From: Saprospiraceae bacterium
GTDB taxonomy: Bacteria; Bacteroidota; Bacteroidia; Chitinophagales; Saprospiraceae
Assembly: GCA_016787375.1 (NCBI GenBank)
Contig: JAEUUM010000541.1
Coordinates: forward strand, 1 to 5,056
Length of the DNA stretch: 5,056 nt
Direction of reading: 5' to 3'
The position numbers and the translations under genes are program-made. Below, piece after piece: positions 1 to 5,056 of this stretch; positions within the stretch are counted from its first letter, which is position 1; each line of letters opens with the position of its first letter. The notes under the pieces were generated by a model, which did no database searches, was not told the DNA's origin, and saw nothing but the letters and a program-made list of their open reading frames with translations.

Positions 1-2
1 TT

Positions 3-836
3 CAATTTGGCGCAAAACCAACCGAAATCAGGTTGAGCTTTGACATTGACCACGCCTGGAAATATAAAAATAAGGGCTGGTTAAGGAATTTTGGTGGAAC
101 CATCAAAAATCTCTTAATGCTTGACTTTAAATCAATTGCCGAGCGCTTGTGCGTTTTGACAGGCTTTAAAGCTGATCCATATGATACTTTTCATGAAATT
201 TATAAACTGGCTGAACTCGTAAAAATTGAATTTTTTATCTTGTTGGGTGATTACAACAAATTGGACATAAATATTCCATATAATAATCATGCCTTTAGAA
301 AACTTATAAAACAAATATCAAGCAAGTTTCAAACTGGGATCCACCCATCTTCCAAGGCATTCAACAACTTGACAAACTTGGAAAAAGAGATAAAAAGACT
401 CAATCAAATAACCGTTAAAACCACTTTCTCTAGCCGACAACACTTTTTATTATTACATTTACCGGATACTTACAAATTCCTGATAAAGTCTGGAATCAGA
501 GATGAAAACACAATGGGTTTTGCTGACGCAATTGGATTTAGATCCGGAACTTCCCACCCTTATCGCTGGTTTGATTTTGAAAAGAATGACAAAACTGAGC
601 TTTGGATTCATCCATTCATCGCAATGGATGTTACCATGAGGGATTACCTAAAAATGACTCCTGAACAGGCCTTTGGGCAACTGACTATGATGTTTAATGA
701 AGTAAAAAAGTATGGTGGTGATTTTGGAATTTTATGGCATAATAGCTCGTTTCTGGACTCAGAAGGATGGGGAGACTGGAAAAAAGAACTAATCGCCTTT
801 TTAATAAACAACTTAGGTACAAATTTTGCTGAGTAA
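3..836 (+). CDS. Polysaccharide deacetylase (NodB-like) family protein, 5'-truncated by the window edge
   Basis: The frame is open from the first full codon (base 3) to TAA at 834-836. A TTG at 33 could serve as a start, but it sits inside the conserved core, so the real start is upstream of the window. Numbering from that TTG as residue 1, the visible signatures are FDIDHAW (3-9), the strand FFILLGDY (67-74), GIHPS (102-106), SRQHF (134-138), a TMGFADAIGFRSG block (160-172) and LWHN near the C-terminus (234-237). From memory of the family, these match Bacteroidota proteins of roughly 430 residues annotated as polysaccharide deacetylases, which carry an extra N-terminal domain (DUF7033 type); that domain would lie off the left edge. 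Classical NodB enzymes remove N- or O-acetyl groups from surface glycans using an Asp-His-His metal site. Here the HxxxH motif is reduced to a single His (HPSSK), so activity and substrate are uncertain. Cell-envelope or exopolysaccharide metabolism is inferred. The family call is fairly secure; the function is not. Confidence 0.8.
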   Translation, partial: QFGAKPTEIRLSFDIDHAWKYKNKGWLRNFGGTIKNLLMLDFKSIAERLCVLTGFKADPYDTFHEIYKLAELVKIEFFILLGDYNKLDINIPYNNHAFRKLIKQISSKFQTGIHPSSKAFNNLTNLEKEIKRLNQITVKTTFSSRQHFLLLHLPDTYKFLIKSGIRDENTMGFADAIGFRSGTSHPYRWFDFEKNDKTELWIHPFIAMDVTMRDYLKMTPEQAFGQLTMMFNEVKKYGGDFGILWHNSSFLDSEGWGDWKKELIAFLINNLGTNFAE

Positions 837-840
837 TTTT

Positions 841-848
841 TAAATTTG
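841..848 (+). promoter_or_regulatory. Possible Bacteroidota -7 promoter element upstream of upp
   Basis: TAAATTTG matches the Bacteroidota -7 consensus TAnnTTTG exactly and lies in the 28-bp gap before upp. A start a few bases downstream would leave a leader of about 10 nt. The nearest upstream TTG (826-828, inside TTTTG) is only 12 bp away, whereas the -33 box is usually about 19-21 bp away, so the promoter is incomplete by this test. Such AT-rich matches arise easily by chance. Read-through from the upstream gene is an equally good explanation for upp expression. Confidence 0.2.
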
Positions 849-864
849 GATAAATTAATAGCTT

Positions 865-1515
865 ATGGTTAGGGTGTTGGCAGAAACCAATTCAATTGCA
901 AATAACTTTCTTGCAGAACTTAGGGATGTGGAATTGCAAAAAGATGGTCTCAGATTTCGTAGGAATCTTGAGAGACTTGGCGAGATTTTCGCCTATGAAA
1001 TAAGTAAAACACTCGACTTCAATGAAACCGAGGTTATAACTCCACTAGGAACTGCAACTGTTAAAAAATCTGAAAAGAATATTGTTTTGGCCACTATTTT
1101 ACGCGCTGGTCTTCCAATGCATCAGGGTATGTTAAATTATTTTGACTTTGCAGGAAATGCGTTTATTTCTGCTTACAGAAAACATCATAAAGATGGTTCG
1201 TTTGAGATCAACTTACAATACATTACTTGCCCGGATTTAAATAATTCGGTTCTTATTATTACGGACCCAATGCTCGCAACAGGCCAGTCAATAGCTAAGA
1301 CATTAAAGGAGTTGACACGCTACGGTAAACCTAAATCGATACACATTGTTTCAGCTATTGCTGCAAGGGAGGGGGTTGATCATGTACACAGGTATCTGCC
1401 AAGTGCTCATTTATGGCTTGGTGACATAGACGAAGAGCTTACAGCAAAATCTTATATTGTACCTGGTCTTGGTGACGCCGGAGACCTTAGTTTTGGTGAA
1501 AAACTTCAAAATTAA
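865..1515 (+). CDS. upp: Uracil phosphoribosyltransferase
   Basis: This cytosolic pyrimidine-salvage enzyme converts uracil and PRPP to UMP and pyrophosphate. The 216-residue product is close to the usual family length of about 208-216. Visible motifs are the FRRNLERLGE region (31-40) near the N-terminus, TILRAG (77-82) contributing the phosphate-binding arginine region, the PRPP-binding loop VLIITDPMLATGQS (129-142) and the C-terminal uracil-binding signature YIVPGLGDAGDLSFG (197-211). The GDAGDL(S/A)(F/Y)GEK ending is typical of Bacteroidota versions. The ATG at 865 gives an N-terminus aligned with the family; no clear Shine-Dalgarno sequence precedes it, which is normal for this phylum. 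It lies 28 bp after the deacetylase-like gene on the same strand and could be co-transcribed with it, although the two functions are not obviously related. It converges on the methyltransferase gene 32 bp downstream. The gene appears intact, with no missing motif. Confidence 0.96.
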   Translation: MVRVLAETNSIANNFLAELRDVELQKDGLRFRRNLERLGEIFAYEISKTLDFNETEVITPLGTATVKKSEKNIVLATILRAGLPMHQGMLNYFDFAGNAFISAYRKHHKDGSFEINLQYITCPDLNNSVLIITDPMLATGQSIAKTLKELTRYGKPKSIHIVSAIAAREGVDHVHRYLPSAHLWLGDIDEELTAKSYIVPGLGDAGDLSFGEKLQN

Positions 1516-1518
1516 ATT

Positions 1519-1537
1519 CAGATAGTTTGCTAATCTG
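1519..1537. terminator. Weak hairpin in the convergent gap, possible bidirectional terminator
   Basis: CAGATAGTTTGCTAATCTG folds into a 5-bp stem (CAGAT/ATCTG) extended by two inner pairs past one bulged A, with a TTTG loop. On the plus strand it lies 3 bp after the upp stop and is followed by the T-rich stretch TTTCTGAGTTTT. On the minus strand it follows the methyltransferase stop and is followed by AATTTAATTTT. The stem is short and A/T-rich and neither side has an unbroken T run, so efficiency would be modest. Its location between two convergent stop codons is the main reason to propose it. Confidence 0.35.
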
Positions 1538-1547
1538 TTTCTGAGTT

Positions 1548-2342
1548 TTACTCAAGTTTAATAGCTTCAACAGCATAGACCATGGGTATTTTGCCTTCAA
1601 GTCCTTCAACTTGGTATTTATCTTCCCCGGTTTTTACAAGTCGGTTAAAACAAGTATAAGGCGAATAATCAAATTCTTGAAATTTGGTTATTTTTAAATT
1701 TTCATCAATCAAATTCTGAAGCACTTCTGTTAAAGAGTGATTCCAGCTGATGCTTTCATTTTTAATTGAAACATACCGATCTGCATAAGTTCCTTCTTCA
1801 ATTTCCTTAATTTCTTCTACGTTAAAATAAAAATATTTAATGTGATCAAAATTTTCATCTAATGTCCATACCACCGGATGAAACTCAACGAAAACAAGGC
1901 GCCCACCTGGTTTAAGCAGTTTGCTTATTAACTTTGCCCATGGTTTAAGATCTGGTAACCAGCCTATCGTACCGTATGTAGTAAACACAATATCAAATTG
2001 CTGATTAACATGTTTATCGGTTTCATAAACATCACTACAAATAAATTTCGCATTCAACCCCAGTTCCTTGTTAAGGTTTTTTGCAACCTCAATGGCTTTT
2101 TCTGAGAAGTCAATCCCGATGACATTTGCTCCCATTCTTGCCATTGATAGGGTGTCCTGTCCGAAATGACATTGTAAATGAATTATATCTTTTCCAGTTA
2201 TTTCTCCCAAAAGATCAAGCTCTATGGTCTTCAAACTGGTTTTGCCAACCATAAAATCTTTTTGGTTATAAAATTCGGAATCAACATGTATGGCTACTTT
2301 GTCGTTCCAAAGCTTTCGGTTAATTTCTAGATAATTATCCAT
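1548..2342 (-). CDS. Class I SAM-dependent methyltransferase, substrate unknown
   Basis: The predicted cytosolic enzyme has 264 residues and transfers a methyl group from S-adenosylmethionine to an unidentified acceptor. The Rossmann-fold motifs are in order: motif I IIHLQCHFGQDTLSMA (53-68), the LxCxxGxD variant of the glycine-rich SAM loop; the acidic ribose-binding end of strand 2, GIDFSEKAIEVA (76-87, D78); motif III ICSDVYE (101-107, D104); motif IV FDIVFTTYGTIGWLPDL (116-132); and KPGGRLVFVEFHP (144-156). A C-terminal ISWNHSLTEVLQNLIDE block (198-214) followed by FDYSPY (224-229) is shared by a widespread group of small soluble methyltransferases. The N-terminal NRKLWNDKV supports the ATG at 2342. 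There is no signal peptide or membrane segment. The start codon overlaps the stop of the upstream adhesin gene by one base, suggesting translational coupling. The fold assignment is secure, but the sequence gives no basis for naming a substrate or a role linked to the adhesin. Confidence 0.9.
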   Translation of the reverse strand: MDNYLEINRKLWNDKVAIHVDSEFYNQKDFMVGKTSLKTIELDLLGEITGKDIIHLQCHFGQDTLSMARMGANVIGIDFSEKAIEVAKNLNKELGLNAKFICSDVYETDKHVNQQFDIVFTTYGTIGWLPDLKPWAKLISKLLKPGGRLVFVEFHPVVWTLDENFDHIKYFYFNVEEIKEIEEGTYADRYVSIKNESISWNHSLTEVLQNLIDENLKITKFQEFDYSPYTCFNRLVKTGEDKYQVEGLEGKIPMVYAVEAIKLE

Positions 2343-2354
2343 TATTTTTTTCCT
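2340..2354 (-). promoter_or_regulatory. Start region of the methyltransferase gene: AGGA-like RBS and TAATG overlap
   Basis: Read on the minus strand, the adhesin gene ends TTA GGA AAA AAA TAA and the methyltransferase ATG shares the last A of that stop. AGGA (2351-2354) lies 8 nt before the ATG, a plausible Shine-Dalgarno position in a phylum where such sites are often absent. The arrangement suggests that ribosomes finishing the adhesin can reinitiate on the methyltransferase. The AGGA is also part of the Leu-Gly codons of the adhesin, so the match could be coincidental. Confidence 0.5.
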
Positions 2355-5056
2355 AAAATAGTTATATCCCCCTTAAATACTTTTGTTTTTCCATTTTCAA
2401 ACTCTACTACAAAGTAATACACAAAGACTCCTGCATCCATAGGTTTATTCCTGAATTTCCCATTCCATCCATAATCGTAATCATTTGGTGGAAAATTCTC
2501 TTGTTGAAGAATGGACTCTCCCCAGCGATCGTATATGTAGAGCGTTTTGATCTGCTTAACTGTATTATCAGCAAAAATAACCCACTTATCATTAATCCCG
2601 TTTCCATCCGGACTAAAGGTGTTTGGTACGTAAACACTCGTTTTTTCAAGTACATTTATGGTTATTTCATCGGTGGCAGAACATCCATTTTCGTCAAATG
2701 CAACAGCTTTATAGGTGGTTGTAGTTGTCGGGCCGGCAACCGGACTCAAGCATAAAGGCTCGCAGACAAGGCTTTGTTTGTTGTCCCAAATAATGCTGTC
2801 AATGTTGAAGTTAGCAATCGGATTTATGGTGTGTGTTTCTCCTGCATAAATGGTGACATCTTGACCTACATTCAGGTTCAATTCAGGAAGTGGATTTAAT
2901 GTAACTGTATTGGATTGGGAGCATCCATTTGAGTCGGTAATAGTTAATTCATAGGTTCCGGCTCCAAGCCCTTTTATTTCAAAAAGTGGAAAATTGTTTT
3001 GAATCGGGTTATCATTGTTTAACTTGATGGAAACAGGAAACTCAACATTACTTGGGAATACCAGATTAATAGACCCCCCAATAGCATTTTTACAAGATGG
3101 ATCATTGCTAGTGACATCGATGTTGATTGGAGAGTTGGTAACAATTAGTTTCGCTTCACCTGTACATCCTTCTTTGTCTGTAACTGTAACAGAATATAAT
3201 CCAGACAGACTACCCAATGCTGCATTTGTTGTTTGAATACCTGAAGGCGTATCCCAGTTATAAGAATATGGTTGATTGCCTCCATTTACTGATGATAATA
3301 CCATGAACTGAGGTATCCCACAGAGAACTGGTGGGTCTGTTGTTAATGTCACAGAAAGTCCATTTTGTTCAGCTGCGGGAAACGAATAATCTGCAGTACA
3401 CGCGTGAATATCTGTTACTAAAAGGGTGTATATTCCTGCAGTTACAACTTGTATGCTGTTGGTTGTGGCGTTTAATGAAGGACCAGTCCAAAGAAAACTA
3501 TAGGGGGCTGTACCTCCTGAAGGGTTGGCTGAAACAGTAGCAGAACTATTCTTGCAAAACAATACAGGGTCGGGTAAAATCTCTGCAATTGGAGATGGCC
3601 ACTGGGTTACATTAAGGCTTTTTGAAGTTGAACACGACTTAGCATTTGTTACAGTTAAATTGTAAACCCCTGAAACACTGGCAGTAATTCCTTTCGTTGA
3701 AAAATTGCCTGAAGGTGTTACCCAATTGTACAAGTAAGGTGGTGAAATATCTGTTATTGTGGCATCTAACGGAATATCCTTTCCGAGACAAAATCCAGGG
3801 GCCGCAGGCAAGTCAATGTTTGGCGCATTAAATTCTTCAACAATTACCTCGCCCAAACCCGAACAGCCATTACTATCAGTCACAGTGACTTGATAATTGC
3901 CGGCAGTGCCCGTATTGATGATTGCATTGGTTGATACTCCAAGAGGAGAATTCCATTTGTATGAATATGGAGATTGACCACCCAATGGTTTTGTGCTTAG
4001 GTCGATTGTTTTACCGGGGCAAAAGCCAGGTGGAATTGGATCGAAAATTATAATTAGACTATTGGATTGGGTCACAGGTATAAGTGTAGTCCCGGTACAA
4101 CCTTTGCTGTCGGTAATTGTAACGCTGTAATCACCAACCTGTGATGCTTTGAATGTCATATTTGTTCCAGTACCTATCGGAGTTGACCAAGAATAAGTAA
4201 ACGGTGCAACGCCATTTAAAGCATTTGCAGTCAAGGTTACTGAGCCATTGGTGCAAAAACTTGCTGGCTTGGGGTTGATTTCTACTGTCAAAGCTTGTAC
4301 CTCATCAACCTGAACATTGATGCTACCGGAGCAAGCGCCTACTTCCGTTACCGTAACAGAATAGATCCCCGCCACATTTGCAGTGATAGGATTTCCTGTT
4401 TGGTTCCCAGATGGTGTATTCCATGAAAATGAGAGATTTGTTCCGGTTGTATTTGCGGTTAAGATTACGGTGCCCCCAATACAAAAACTCGGGTTAATTG
4501 GAGCAATACCTACAATTTTTGCCGGATTCTCTGAAACATTTATAGAAGATGTTCCTGTACATCCACCGGCATCCGTTACAGTAACACTATATACTCCTGC
4601 CATGTCGGCTTTGAGTGTAGAACCTGTATTTGCACCTTTAGGTGTAGTCCAGTTGTATGAAATAATTGTACCCGATGCATTTACTGTTAAATCAACAGAC
4701 TCACCCGGACAAAAACTGGGTGCAGCAGGCAAAATATTAACAGGTATGGTAGCACTCTCAATAACCACAATCTGAGCAATGCCACTACAGCCATTGCTGT
4801 CAGTAACGGTGACTTGGTAAGTCCCAACTATCCCGGCTTTTATTGTTTGGCCTGTTTGAGTACCTGAAGGAGTTGACCATGTATATGAATAAGTGCCGTT
4901 CCCTCCATTTGCAGTAGCAGTCAAATCAACGGAACTTCCTGCACAAAAGCTTGGATTTGGAGGTGAGATGCCAACCGGAAATCCTGCTGATTCCACAACA
5001 TTTATAGTAGCCATTCCCGAACAGCCTTTAGAATCTGTAACAGTTACCTGATAATT
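2342..5056 (-). CDS. Large SprB-like repeat adhesin with T9SS type B sorting domain, 5'-truncated by the window edge
   Basis: The frame is open from the right edge (base 5056) to TAA at 2344-2342, giving 904 visible residues. The ATG at 5014 is not the start: the 14 codons before it encode NYQVTVTDSKGCSG, the end of another repeat, so the N-terminus and signal peptide lie outside. Numbering from M5014 as residue 1, residues 1-619 are eight tandem modules of 76-78 residues, 620-700 a divergent SprB-like module, 701-790 an Ig/PKD-like domain, and 791-890 a CHU_C-type gliding-motility-associated domain (VYVPNTFSPDGNGINDKW, then YIYDRWGE, YGWNGKF, DAGVFVYYFVV, KGDITIL). That terminal domain is the type B targeting signal for the type IX secretion system, so the protein should be exported and held on or released from the outer surface. 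By analogy with SprB-type proteins it may act in adhesion or gliding; no enzymatic domain is visible. It is followed directly by a methyltransferase gene with a 1-nt overlap. Confidence 0.93.
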   Translation of the reverse strand, partial: NYQVTVTDSKGCSGMATINVVESAGFPVGISPPNPSFCAGSSVDLTATANGGNGTYSYTWSTPSGTQTGQTIKAGIVGTYQVTVTDSNGCSGIAQIVVIESATIPVNILPAAPSFCPGESVDLTVNASGTIISYNWTTPKGANTGSTLKADMAGVYSVTVTDAGGCTGTSSINVSENPAKIVGIAPINPSFCIGGTVILTANTTGTNLSFSWNTPSGNQTGNPITANVAGIYSVTVTEVGACSGSINVQVDEVQALTVEINPKPASFCTNGSVTLTANALNGVAPFTYSWSTPIGTGTNMTFKASQVGDYSVTITDSKGCTGTTLIPVTQSNSLIIIFDPIPPGFCPGKTIDLSTKPLGGQSPYSYKWNSPLGVSTNAIINTGTAGNYQVTVTDSNGCSGLGEVIVEEFNAPNIDLPAAPGFCLGKDIPLDATITDISPPYLYNWVTPSGNFSTKGITASVSGVYNLTVTNAKSCSTSKSLNVTQWPSPIAEILPDPVLFCKNSSATVSANPSGGTAPYSFLWTGPSLNATTNSIQVVTAGIYTLLVTDIHACTADYSFPAAEQNGLSVTLTTDPPVLCGIPQFMVLSSVNGGNQPYSYNWDTPSGIQTTNAALGSLSGLYSVTVTDKEGCTGEAKLIVTNSPINIDVTSNDPSCKNAIGGSINLVFPSNVEFPVSIKLNNDNPIQNNFPLFEIKGLGAGTYELTITDSNGCSQSNTVTLNPLPELNLNVGQDVTIYAGETHTINPIANFNIDSIIWDNKQSLVCEPLCLSPVAGPTTTTTYKAVAFDENGCSATDEITINVLEKTSVYVPNTFSPDGNGINDKWVIFADNTVKQIKTLYIYDRWGESILQQENFPPNDYDYGWNGKFRNKPMDAGVFVYYFVVEFENGKTKVFKGDITILGKK
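2345..2644 (-). other. T9SS type B sorting domain (CHU_C / gliding motility-associated C-terminal domain)
   Basis: The last 100 residues of the adhesin contain the hallmark VPNTFSPDGNGINDKW, a YIYDRWGE strand, YGWNGKFRNKPMDAGVFVYY and the terminal KGDITILGKK. The order and the position at the extreme C-terminus are as expected for the family named by CHU_C and TIGR04131. The domain directs substrates through the outer-membrane translocon. No T9SS component gene is in this window. Confidence 0.95.
2645..2914 (-). other. Ig/PKD-like linker domain before the sorting signal
   Basis: Residues 701-790 (from M5014) read as a beta-rich domain: ELNLNVGQDVTIYAGE, then DSIIWDNKQSLVCEPLC, then PTTTTTYKAVAFDENGCSATDEITINV. 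A 'VCEPLC' pair followed by a TTTTTY strand and a D-x-x-GCSATD ending is commonly found directly before type B sorting domains in Bacteroidota surface proteins. It has three cysteines, unlike the two in each array repeat. A structural spacer role is inferred. Confidence 0.65.
2915..3157 (-). other. Divergent SprB-like module within the adhesin
   Basis: This 81-residue segment (620-700, counted from M5014) keeps the framework of the repeats: a cysteine near the start (DPSCKN), an AGTYELTITDSNGC ending and a following NTVTL strand. It lacks the WxTPxG centre and instead has GGSINLVFPSN and PVSIKLNN, closer to the classical SprB repeat (C, then GGS-type turn, then GLGAGTYxLTITDSNGC). It forms the junction between the uniform array and the C-terminal domains. 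Confidence 0.7.
3158..5056 (-). repeat. Tandem array of eight about 77-residue SprB/Ig-like modules, plus the end of a ninth
   Basis: Modules run, in coding order, 5014-4781 (78 aa), 4780-4553 (76), 4552-4325 (76), 4324-4091 (78), 4090-3857 (78), 3856-3626 (77), 3625-3392 (78) and 3391-3158 (78); the last 14 residues of an earlier one occupy 5056-5015. Each has the pattern P-x-FC-x-G/N near residue 24, a hydrophobic LTA strand, often GGxxPYSY, W-x-T/S-P-x-G around residue 46, an AGxYSVTVTD strand and GC-T/S-G at the end. Every module contains exactly two cysteines about 52 residues apart, which could form an intradomain disulfide outside the cell. The modules are clearly homologous in protein but diverged in DNA, so the array is an old expansion and not a recent slippage product. 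Confidence 0.92.

Noticed and set aside
33..35. TTG as start of the deacetylase-like gene
   Set aside because: The frame is open back to base 3 and the conserved FDID motif would begin at residue 3, leaving no room for the first strand or the N-terminal domain usual in the family.
2407..2755. Short open frames on both strands within the sorting-domain region
   Set aside because: They overlap the strongly conserved CHU_C and linker domains in other frames and have no recognisable protein features.
4383..4775. 130-residue open frame on the plus strand opposite the adhesin
   Set aside because: It is an antisense shadow of the repeats; its own repeated VTVT-like pieces mirror the coding repeats, and it has no ribosome site or family signature.
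5012..5014. ATG (minus strand) as start codon of the adhesin
   Set aside because: The same frame continues upstream to the window edge and encodes the end of another repeat (NYQVTVTDSKGCSG), so this methionine is internal.
3158..5056. CRISPR-like or satellite DNA repeat
   Set aside because: The periodicity is about 228-234 bp, stays in frame, and is conserved at protein level with synonymous DNA divergence, which fits protein-domain repeats.
1..5056. An undescribed defence, mobile or RNA-based system
   Set aside because: Apart from the short convergent gap and the 28-bp gap before upp, all sequence is explained by four coding genes of recognisable families. No inverted terminal repeats, transposase, integrase, structured RNA or defence-type domain was seen.

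Overview
The window looks like ordinary chromosome from a member of the Bacteroidota. The evidence is a type IX secretion (T9SS) type B C-terminal sorting domain on a SprB-like repeat adhesin, a Bacteroidota-style uracil phosphoribosyltransferase, a deacetylase-like protein of the Bacteroidota 'FDIDHA / GIHPS / RQHF' type, AT-rich DNA and a near absence of strong Shine-Dalgarno sites. Genus cannot be determined from this sequence. The cell-surface protein suggests a gliding or surface-attaching lineage (Flavobacteriia, Cytophagia, Chitinophagia or relatives).

Layout. Bases 3-836 (+) hold the 3' part of a polysaccharide-deacetylase-like gene whose start lies left of the window. It is followed after 28 bp by a complete upp gene (865-1515, +) for pyrimidine salvage. 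A 32-bp convergent gap (1516-1547) holds a small imperfect hairpin that may stop transcription from one or both sides. On the minus strand, a complete class I SAM-dependent methyltransferase (1548-2342) is joined by a TAATG stop/start overlap to the 3' end of a very large adhesin gene (2342-5056), whose 5' end lies beyond the right edge. Almost every base is coding. There is no gene-free stretch over 300 bases, and I saw no tRNA, rRNA, CRISPR array, insertion sequence or origin.

The adhesin dominates the window. It has eight tandem 76-78-residue beta-sandwich-type repeats, each with two cysteines and a tryptophan, plus the tail of a ninth at the edge. These are followed by one divergent SprB-like module, an Ig/PKD-like linker domain and the sorting domain. 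The protein is predicted to cross the outer membrane through T9SS and stay on the cell surface.

The two plus-strand genes have no obvious functional link to each other. The adhesin and methyltransferase are probably co-transcribed, but a functional link is not established. Nothing here is clearly an undescribed system. The points most worth a second look are the adhesin/methyltransferase coupling, the cysteine-paired WxTPxG repeat class, and the altered metal-site motif in the deacetylase-like protein.
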